DNA of 57,370 bases. Origin: Bacteroidota bacterium (GTDB lineage Bacteria; Bacteroidota; Bacteroidia; Chitinophagales; Saprospiraceae). Position 1 is the first letter of the stretch; every line of letters starts with the position of its first letter. A program made the translations under genes and the position numbers. Positions 51,708 through 57,370 of this stretch are shown here, piece by piece. The notes beneath the pieces are model-generated. The model saw nothing but the letters and a program-made list of their open reading frames with translations, had not been told where the DNA came from and made no database searches. Location: positions 1-57,370 of the forward strand of contig WGNL01000040.1 of NCBI GenBank assembly GCA_016124585.1, given 5' to 3'.

Positions 51708-53522
51708 TTATTTTTCTATTAAAAACCGCTGACTAACCAGCTTTCGGCCATCATATACTGTCAGTGAATAAAGGCCGTTCATCAATGTGCTTAAGTCTAA
51801 TTGAGTGCTTTCTGTAAGGTTGAATTGTTCTATCATCCTGCCTGTTTCATCAAAAACATATACGTTGGTTTCAGGTGAGAAATCACCATTTATTTGAACC
51901 CACCCGGAGCTGGGATTGGGGAAAATGCTGAATTCATCTTCAATGGATTCACTAGGCACAAAAACAGATTGGATATTCGATACTTCCTCCTTACCATCGA
52001 AATCAATTTGCCGAAGGCGATAATAATTCAGGCCTGGTGTGGGCTTTATATCCGAATAAGAATAAATATGTGCATTATTTGAATTGCCATATCCTTCTAC
52101 AAAGCCAAAGTCTGTCCAGTGCTTGGTATCAACACTTTTTTCTACATAAAAGCCTTGGTTCATTTGCTCGGAAGCGGTGCGCCATGCAAGGCGCACCATC
52201 CTGTTTTCATCGAGTATTGCTGAGAAATCGGTTAATTCAACGGGCAGAGCTGACATAGCATTGATTATGACCGCATTGCTAGTATAGGATATGGTCCAAT
52301 TGATACCTGAGACGGTGGGATAATTAACAGTGGAATATGTTCCAACCCTATTTGTCGCTTCTAAAACAGTATATGTTTGACCAGCAGTCGGCGTAAATCC
52401 ATTTATCAAGGATATGGACAGAGTACCCGCCAGATTAGCAGTTCCCGTCACATTGATTTTGTCGTGCTGTGTGCAAGGCGTTGTACCCCCAATTTCAATC
52501 AAAGTGACTGGCGTCGGCGAGCCGCTTATATTTGAATACCCACTGTTGAATTGGAAGCAACCCGCAGTGCTGGTATTACCCGGTAGAAAATTATTGTTGT
52601 TGTCGAATGAGTTGGAGCCGCCAAAGCTGCCCGAACCTTTCACAATGGCATTGACCGTTCCAGACCTGTTCGTGTTGAGGATGCCATCATTCGTCAGGGC
52701 GAGGTTGAAGCCGCCAATGGTCGCTCCGCCAATCCCCGCCCCGAAATTGATGGTTCCGCTGGCATTATTAATCACCGAACCGGGTATGAAACCTGTCTGA
52801 ATTCCAGCCTTGGAAGCCCCCGTTGACAGAATATTCAAGGTACCATTATTTGTGATGCTGCCAGCGGCGGTCGGGCCAAGCCCGATGCCGGTTCCAGCAA
52901 GGGAGGTGGCACCAATGTCAATCGTCCCGTTACTGGTGAATGTCATACCACCAGCTTGGAACAATACCGCTGAGGCAGTGCTGACCGTTCCGTTATCGAA
53001 AGTCATCCTACTGCCATTCTGGACGCTACACGAACTGGCCCCACTCACGAAGACCAGGCCATTGCCACTGAAATTATCAAGGTCAATCGTCCCGTCATTC
53101 TGAAGCAAGCTGCCTGTTCCCTGCAAGGCGATGCCGCCAGCGCAGTTGGCGATGCTGATGTACCCATTGTTGGTCAGGGTGGAGGAGTTCAGCGACAAAG
53201 CGTAGGTGCTGCCCGTTGTGATGCTCAGGTCGCCAAAAATGTCAATATTTAGCGTTGTTCCGGTAAGGCTGAGGCTTTTCGCTTGGTTGAAAAGACTAGT
53301 AATATTTACCGTAAAAGCCCCGATGGATACATCGTCGGTGCTGCTGGGGACGCCGTCGGGATCCCAGTTGGCGGCATCATTCCAATCCGATGTGGAGGCC
53401 CCGCCATCCCAAGTTTTCTGGGCAATTGCGAAGCTGGGAAGTATTGCGACAGCAAGGAAAAAAAGGAATTGGAGTAAACGGCTTTTGAATCCCTCTGCAA
53501 GAAGGTTACACGATTTCTGCAT
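51708..53522 (-). CDS. Secreted beta-helix-like protein with T9SS type A tail
   Basis: ATG 53522 (MQKSCNLLAEGFKSRLLQFLFFLAVAILPSFAIAQ) gives 604 residues and a signal peptide. The N-terminal part starts KTWDGGASTSDWNDAANWDPDGVPSSTDDV, typical of secreted proteins with a right-handed beta-helix, followed by short Asn/Gly-rich strands (TLTNNGYISIANC, GSITNNGTLNI, INNASGTINFG). Then SALPVELTDFSAILDENRMVRLAWRTASEQMNQGFYVEKS and a type A T9SS tail (FSIFPNPSSGWVQINGDF). It should be exported to the surface, an adhesin or matrix protein. A full -7 box (TAATTTTG, 53651-53644 on the minus strand) lies 120 nt upstream. Confidence 0.8.
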   Translation of the reverse strand: MQKSCNLLAEGFKSRLLQFLFFLAVAILPSFAIAQKTWDGGASTSDWNDAANWDPDGVPSSTDDVSIGAFTVNITSLFNQAKSLSLTGTTLNIDIFGDLSITTGSTYALSLNSSTLTNNGYISIANCAGGIALQGTGSLLQNDGTIDLDNFSGNGLVFVSGASSCSVQNGSRMTFDNGTVSTASAVLFQAGGMTFTSNGTIDIGATSLAGTGIGLGPTAAGSITNNGTLNILSTGASKAGIQTGFIPGSVINNASGTINFGAGIGGATIGGFNLALTNDGILNTNRSGTVNAIVKGSGSFGGSNSFDNNNNFLPGNTSTAGCFQFNSGYSNISGSPTPVTLIEIGGTTPCTQHDKINVTGTANLAGTLSISLINGFTPTAGQTYTVLEATNRVGTYSTVNYPTVSGINWTISYTSNAVIINAMSALPVELTDFSAILDENRMVRLAWRTASEQMNQGFYVEKSVDTKHWTDFGFVEGYGNSNNAHIYSYSDIKPTPGLNYYRLRQIDFDGKEEVSNIQSVFVPSESIEDEFSIFPNPSSGWVQINGDFSPETNVYVFDETGRMIEQFNLTESTQLDLSTLMNGLYSLTVYDGRKLVSQRFLIEK

Positions 53523-53922
53523 TTGAAAAATTGGGTTGATAATGAAAAAAATATCCAGTTGCGCAGCGCAAATCATTTGCGACGAAAGCAGGAAACTGGG
53601 TTCTATCAGCACATTGCCGTCGAATAGGGTGGGTTTTGTTGTCCAAAATTAGGGGATAGAAAAACGGTAGGCTTGGTGACGGGGGTTAACGACGGGCTTG
53701 GTTTATTGAACGATTCGGCTCGTTGATTTTGATTTCTTTCGGTAAATATGGTATATCGGCCTCATTTGCAGAGCTAGTCAAGTTCCCGTTTTCAAAACAA
53801 ATGGGATTTGTCACCTTGTCGCTTTTCAAAAAAAACTAATTTTGCCGCTCCTCGAAAAACCCGGTTGCTGGGCAGAACTTTTTGACCTGATAAACCGTAA
53901 ATTCTCAACCGAAAAATAACCT
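53523..53922. promoter_or_regulatory. Divergent promoter region
   Basis: On the plus strand TTG (53816-53818), an 18-bp spacer and TAATTTTG (53837-53844) make a good promoter for the gene at 53923. On the minus strand TAATTTTG lies at 53651-53644 for the T9SS gene, without a clear -33 box. No gene is seen in between. Confidence 0.55.
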
Positions 53923-54441
53923 ATGCGCAAAGTAATCCTCGGTCTCGCCGTCAGCCTTGATAGTTTCATCGAAGGCCCAAATGGCGAATACGATTGGTGT
54001 TTCACCGACCAGGATTACGGCCTGAACGAGTTTTTCGGAAGGATTGACGCCATTTTCATCGGGCGAAAGAGCTTCGAACTGGCGCAAGAACTGGGCGAAG
54101 CAGCCATGATGCCACCTGTAAAGCAATATGTTTTTTCCAATTCAATGACTGAAGTACCCGCTGACTGTGAAATTGTCAGCGGCGATATTGCGGAACAGGT
54201 AAAGCAAATCAAGCGTCAAGCAGGTAAGGATATTTGGCTTTGGGGCGGTGCCAGCCTCACCGCTTCGCTGATAAACGAAGGCTTAGTGGATGAACTCTGG
54301 CTTTCTGTTCACCCGATATTGCTGGGCAGTGGTAAACCACTTTTCCGAGGCATTTCCGACAGGATAAAATTGACATTATTGGAAACCAAGACTTATGAAA
54401 CGGGCTTGGTTTCTTTGAAATATTTGATTGAAAATCAATGA
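53923..54441 (+). CDS. RibD C-terminal/dihydrofolate-reductase-like protein
   Basis: 172 residues with the DHFR-like fold of RibD C-terminal-domain proteins: MRKVILGLAVSLDSFIEGPNGEYDW, AIFIGRKSFEL, KQYVFSNSM, IWLWGGASLTASLINEGLVDELWLSVHPILLGSGKPLF. These proteins bind NADPH and reduce small pterin- or pyrimidine-like substrates; most are uncharacterised. thrS begins 63 bp downstream, so both may be transcribed from the promoter at 53816. Confidence 0.85.
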   Translation: MRKVILGLAVSLDSFIEGPNGEYDWCFTDQDYGLNEFFGRIDAIFIGRKSFELAQELGEAAMMPPVKQYVFSNSMTEVPADCEIVSGDIAEQVKQIKRQAGKDIWLWGGASLTASLINEGLVDELWLSVHPILLGSGKPLFRGISDRIKLTLLETKTYETGLVSLKYLIENQ

Positions 54442-54504
54442 ATTGCGCTGTTGGGCTATGACTCACCAACAATTCAACAATTTAACAATACAGCAATCCA
54501 AAAG

Positions 54505-56424
54505 ATGATAAACATCACGTTACCCGACGGCAGCGTCCGTCAATATGAAACTGGCACTTCAGCAATGGACGTTGCGAAGTCCATCAGCGAAGGTTTGGCG
54601 AGGAACGTACTCGCCGCCAAAGTGAACGGCGAGGTCTGGGATGCCAGCCGCCCCATCAATGCTGACGCTTCGCTCCAACTCTTGACCTGGGATTCCAAAG
54701 AAGGCAAAAACACCTTCTGGCACTCATCTGCCCACCTCATGGCCGAGGCGCTCGAAGCGCTGTACCCCGGCATCAAGTTCGGCATCGGCCCGGCACTCGA
54801 CAATGGTTTTTATTACGATGTTGACCCCGGTGGTCGCCAGATTTCGAGCGAGGATTTCAAACAAATCGAGGATAAAATCATGGAGCTTGCCCGGCAGGGC
54901 AACGAGTACCGCCGCCAAGAAATCGGCAAGGAGGAAGCCATCGCTTTTTTCAAGGAAAAAGGCGACGAGTACAAGCTCGAACTGCTGGAAGAACTGGAGG
55001 ATGGCAAAATCACTTTTTACCACCAAGGCAATTTCACCGACCTCTGCCGTGGACCGCATATCCCAGACACGGGCAAAATCAAGGCGGTGAAACTGCTCAA
55101 AATCGGCGGTGCCTACTGGCGTGGCGACGATTCCCGCACGCAGTTGACCCGAATTTATGGCATCACTTTTCAAAAGCAAAAAGAACTGACCGAGTACCTT
55201 GAACTGCTCGAAGAGGCCAAGAAACGGGACCACCGCAAGCTCGGCGAGGAACTGGAACTCTTCATGTTTTCGGAGAAAGTTGGCGCTGGTCTGCCCATCT
55301 GGTTGCCGAAGGGCACGGCGCTGCGCACCCGCCTCGAAAACTTCCTCAAGGACGAGCAATTGAAGCAAGGCTACCAGCCCGTCATCACGCCGCATATCGG
55401 TAAAAAAGACCTGTACGTGACATCCGGTCACTACGAAAAGTATGGTAAGGACAGCTTCCAGCCCATCCACACGCCACGGGAGGGCGAGGAGTTTTTGCTG
55501 AAGCCGATGAACTGCCCGCACCATTGCGAGATTTTTGGCCATCGGCCAAGGAGCTACAAGGAATTGCCCGTTCGTATCGCTGAATTCGGCACGGTGTACC
55601 GCTACGAAATGAGCGGCGAGTTGCACGGCCTCACACGTGTGCGGGGCTTTACGCAAGACGATGCCCACCTTTTCTGCACACCCGACCAGGTGAAACAGGA
55701 GTTCCTTGGCGTCATCTCGTTGACGCTGATGGTGCTGAAAAAACTGGGCTTCGAGAATTACACCGCCCAGATTTCACTGCGTGACCCAGAGAACCGGGAG
55801 AAGTACATCGGCTCTGACGAAAACTGGGAAAAAGCCGAACGTGCCATCATCGAGGCGGCGGCTGAAGCTGGTTTGACGACCGTCACCGAATTGGGCGAAG
55901 CGGCTTTCTACGGCCCGAAACTCGACTTCATGGTGAAGGATGCGCTGGGCCGCTCTTGGCAACTCGGCACCATCCAAGTGGACTACAACCTGCCGGAACG
56001 CTTCGATTTGACCTATATCGGTTCCGACAACGCACCGCACCGTCCCGTGATGATTCACCGGGCACCGTTCGGTTCCATGGAACGCTTTATTGGTGTGTTG
56101 ACTGAACACTGCGCTGGCAAATTCCCGCTCTGGTTGGCTCCTGAGCAGTATCTGTTGTTGCCCATCAGCGACAAGTACCTCGACTATGCCAAGGAAGTGC
56201 AGGACACTCTGGCCCAGCACGATATCCGTGGCCGTATTGACGACCGCACGGAGAGCATTGGCCGGAAAATCCGGGATGCGGAGGTGAGCAAGGTGCCGTA
56301 CATGCTCATCGTCGGCGAGAAAGAGGAAGAGGCGAAGGCTGTTGGTGTTCGGAAGCAGGGCGAGGGCGACCTTGGGGCGAAGAGTCTTGGGGATTTTGTG
56401 GGGTGGTTTAAGGAGATGCTCTGA
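54505..56424 (+). CDS. thrS: Threonyl-tRNA synthetase
   Basis: ATG 54505 ([17 protein letters not shown]) gives 639 residues, the family's usual length; the frame is open from a TTG at 54451 but that part is intergenic repeat. Domains: TGS (1-60), the editing domain with HSSAH (H73 and H77) and DLCRGPHIP, the class II catalytic core ([12 protein letters not shown] with a zinc Cys, [50 protein letters not shown]), and the anticodon-binding domain to the end ([11 protein letters not shown]). It charges tRNA-Thr with threonine and edits Ser-tRNA-Thr. Ends at an intrinsic terminator. Confidence 0.97.
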   Translation: MINITLPDGSVRQYETGTSAMDVAKSISEGLARNVLAAKVNGEVWDASRPINADASLQLLTWDSKEGKNTFWHSSAHLMAEALEALYPGIKFGIGPALDNGFYYDVDPGGRQISSEDFKQIEDKIMELARQGNEYRRQEIGKEEAIAFFKEKGDEYKLELLEELEDGKITFYHQGNFTDLCRGPHIPDTGKIKAVKLLKIGGAYWRGDDSRTQLTRIYGITFQKQKELTEYLELLEEAKKRDHRKLGEELELFMFSEKVGAGLPIWLPKGTALRTRLENFLKDEQLKQGYQPVITPHIGKKDLYVTSGHYEKYGKDSFQPIHTPREGEEFLLKPMNCPHHCEIFGHRPRSYKELPVRIAEFGTVYRYEMSGELHGLTRVRGFTQDDAHLFCTPDQVKQEFLGVISLTLMVLKKLGFENYTAQISLRDPENREKYIGSDENWEKAERAIIEAAAEAGLTTVTELGEAAFYGPKLDFMVKDALGRSWQLGTIQVDYNLPERFDLTYIGSDNAPHRPVMIHRAPFGSMERFIGVLTEHCAGKFPLWLAPEQYLLLPISDKYLDYAKEVQDTLAQHDIRGRIDDRTESIGRKIRDAEVSKVPYMLIVGEKEEEAKAVGVRKQGEGDLGAKSLGDFVGWFKEML

Positions 56425-56463
56425 GGCTGGATGCTAAGATGCTAGATATACTTGATGCTGGAT

Positions 56464-56503
56464 TGCGCCTGTTCGACTTGGGGTTGGGCAGGCGCAGTTT
56501 TTT
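56464..56503 (+). terminator. Intrinsic terminator of thrS
   Basis: TGCGCCTG (56464-56471) pairs with CAGGCGCA (56489-56496), followed by a T-run (56498-56503). Confidence 0.85.
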
Positions 56504-56511
56504 ATACGGAA

Positions 56512-57234
56512 TTATATGATTGGATAATTTTGTTTCTTTCCTGCCATACTAAAAAATCTAATTTTTGTGATTAAATCACTGGGTAGTGTGTTGAAAACTA
56601 ATTCAGCTGCTTTGTAAAGTTTAATTAAATCAAGAATCAAAACAGCAGTAACAAAACAACCGAATTGAATTTCAAGTTTAACTAGATTTTGCAAGGTGCT
56701 TAATTTTTTTGAAAGAATTACATCTTTAAATTGAAGTATTCCTAAGAACTCTGAATGTGCAATATTTGAGTTTAATTTCCAAGTAGTTTTAAAAAATTGA
56801 TTGTTTAATGGCGATATATCAATTAATTTTTCCCATTTGAATTGTCGAGCTGGCTTTTCTTTCAATAGTCGCTTTCTTTCAGGCTCTGGAAGAGAAGAAA
56901 AATAACTATTTTTTTTTATTCGCTCTTCCAAATCCTCGATAGATTGCTTCTCTTTTTCTTTTTTCAACTTATATTCAATCTTATCTGGTTCACCTAATTT
57001 TTGTCTATTATTCAAGCCGCTCATTTGGTATAGATAATATCGAAATTCACCTTCTTCATTACTTGAAGGCATAACATTCAAGTAATAAATGGTTAAGTAA
57101 TTTTCTACTATTGCCCTCATAAGTAAACGAATTGAAGGTAAATCTAAATATTTAATTGAAGTATTACCACTTTTGTTAGGTAGCTCTGTTCCATTCAACA
57201 GGTTTAAAATCGAATATGAATTCAATGAAAATTT
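56512..57234 (-). pseudogene. DUF5677/HEPN-like protein, 5' end cut by an IS1-type element
   Basis: At least 237 codons, very AT-rich. Helical: LPSIRLLMRAIVENYLTIYYLNVMP, a charged coiled-coil (IEYKLKKEKEKQSIEDLEERIKK), and TTWKLNSNIAHSEFLGILQF; the R...E-N and S-N-I-A-H words resemble DUF5677 and related HEPN-fold proteins. No ATG is available near the 5' end: the frame runs in from a TTG at 57225 and is open back to a stop (57244-57246) that is also the stop of the IS1-type transposase. The native start was most likely lost by IS insertion at about 57235-57238. Internal Met36 could allow a shorter product. Function unknown; HEPN-type proteins often act in defence or toxin systems. Confidence 0.6.
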
Positions 57235-57243
57235 GGCGGTGTA
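57235..57243. mobile_element. Probable terminus of the IS1-family element
   Basis: The sequence GGCGGTGTATC starting at 57235, a few bases beyond the transposase stop, is where the terminal inverted repeat should begin (IS1-family ends start with GG). The exact border and target duplication cannot be set because the other end is outside the window. Confidence 0.4.
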
Positions 57244-57369
57244 TCAAATGTAAGGCTGCCTTTCTAAATTATATCTCCAAAAGAAATATCGTAAAGCAGC
57301 CACATGGTTTTCCAGTTTCTTGGAGAATGAAAGCCCCTTTCGTACAAGCCTACTGACCCTGGCCCTCAC
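57244..57369 (-). CDS. IS1-family transposase, C-terminal part (cut by window edge)
   Basis: Reading the minus strand from the window end, 41 codons stay open to a TGA (57246-57244). The residues RLVRKGLSFSKKLENHVAAL followed by RYFFWRYNLE match the C-terminal end of IS1-family transposases, where L-V-R-x-T-L-S-F-S-K-x-L-E-N-H-I is conserved. The upstream catalytic part is outside the window. Confidence 0.8.
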   Translation of the reverse strand: MRARVSRLVRKGLSFSKKLENHVAALRYFFWRYNLERQPYI

Positions 57370-57370
57370 G

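Noticed and set aside
54724-55668. 314-codon open frame antisense to thrS
   Set aside because: It mirrors the codon pattern of a highly conserved synthetase gene and has no start context or recognisable product.

Overview
The window looks like the chromosome of a Bacteroidota bacterium, probably of the Saprospiraceae/Lewinella type. Five large secreted proteins end in type IX secretion (T9SS) sorting domains: one of the gliding-associated (type B) kind and four of type A. Lipoproteins are frequent, promoters carry the Bacteroidota -7 box TAnnTTTG, and the sensor pair is a two-component-propeller kinase with a LytTR regulator. No rRNA, tRNA or CRISPR array was seen. Both edges hold fragments of transposases, so the window is framed by insertion sequences.

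Layout. 1-3.7 kb: a transposase tail, an unknown gene, a T9SS type B protein and a small secreted protein. 4.0-7.4 kb: a probable copper/periplasmic redox cluster made of a Cys-containing small protein, an outer-membrane barrel, an MbnP-like lipoprotein and its MbnH-like diheme partner. 7.7-11.9 kb: a lower-GC group with a PQQ-type sugar dehydrogenase, an MDR oxidoreductase, a subclass B1 metallo-beta-lactamase, a VOC protein and a DinB protein. 12.1-15.4 kb: a tightly coupled operon of geranylgeranyl-reductase-like flavoprotein, 2[4Fe-4S] ferredoxin, tocopherol-methyltransferase-like enzyme and homogentisate-prenyltransferase-like UbiA protein. It reads like a tocochromanol or prenylated benzoquinol pathway in a non-phototroph. 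An esterase follows.

16.3-33.1 kb: a giant multicopper oxidase fused to metal-binding and T9SS domains, then a module that occurs twice: a T9SS protein with a DUF7619-like end and, divergently, a helical-repeat protein (21.6-26.5 and 26.7-33.1 kb). 33.3-45.5 kb: genes usually met in light-response neighbourhoods (TspO-like protein, TIGR03643/DUF2805, lycopene cyclase, SDR-DUF2867, DUF2071, cryptochrome/photolyase, Lacal_2735-like protein, SDR). They are interrupted by an amino-acid permease, a non-coding 21/22-bp phased repeat array and an AT-rich two-gene island (HEPN-like candidate plus GIY-YIG-like nuclease) holding a perfect 21-bp palindrome. 45.6-49.3 kb: LytTR regulator and kinase. 49.6-53.5 kb: a hydrolase, a secreted unknown and a T9SS beta-helix-like protein. 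53.9-56.4 kb: a RibD/DHFR-like protein and threonyl-tRNA synthetase. The right edge has an AT-rich HEPN/DUF5677-like gene whose 5' end is cut by an IS1-family element.

The most promising leads are the prenylquinol operon, the helically phased repeat array, the copper cluster, the AT-rich nuclease pair and two nested palindromic elements flanking the DUF2071 gene. All function calls come from reading motifs by eye; no database search was possible.
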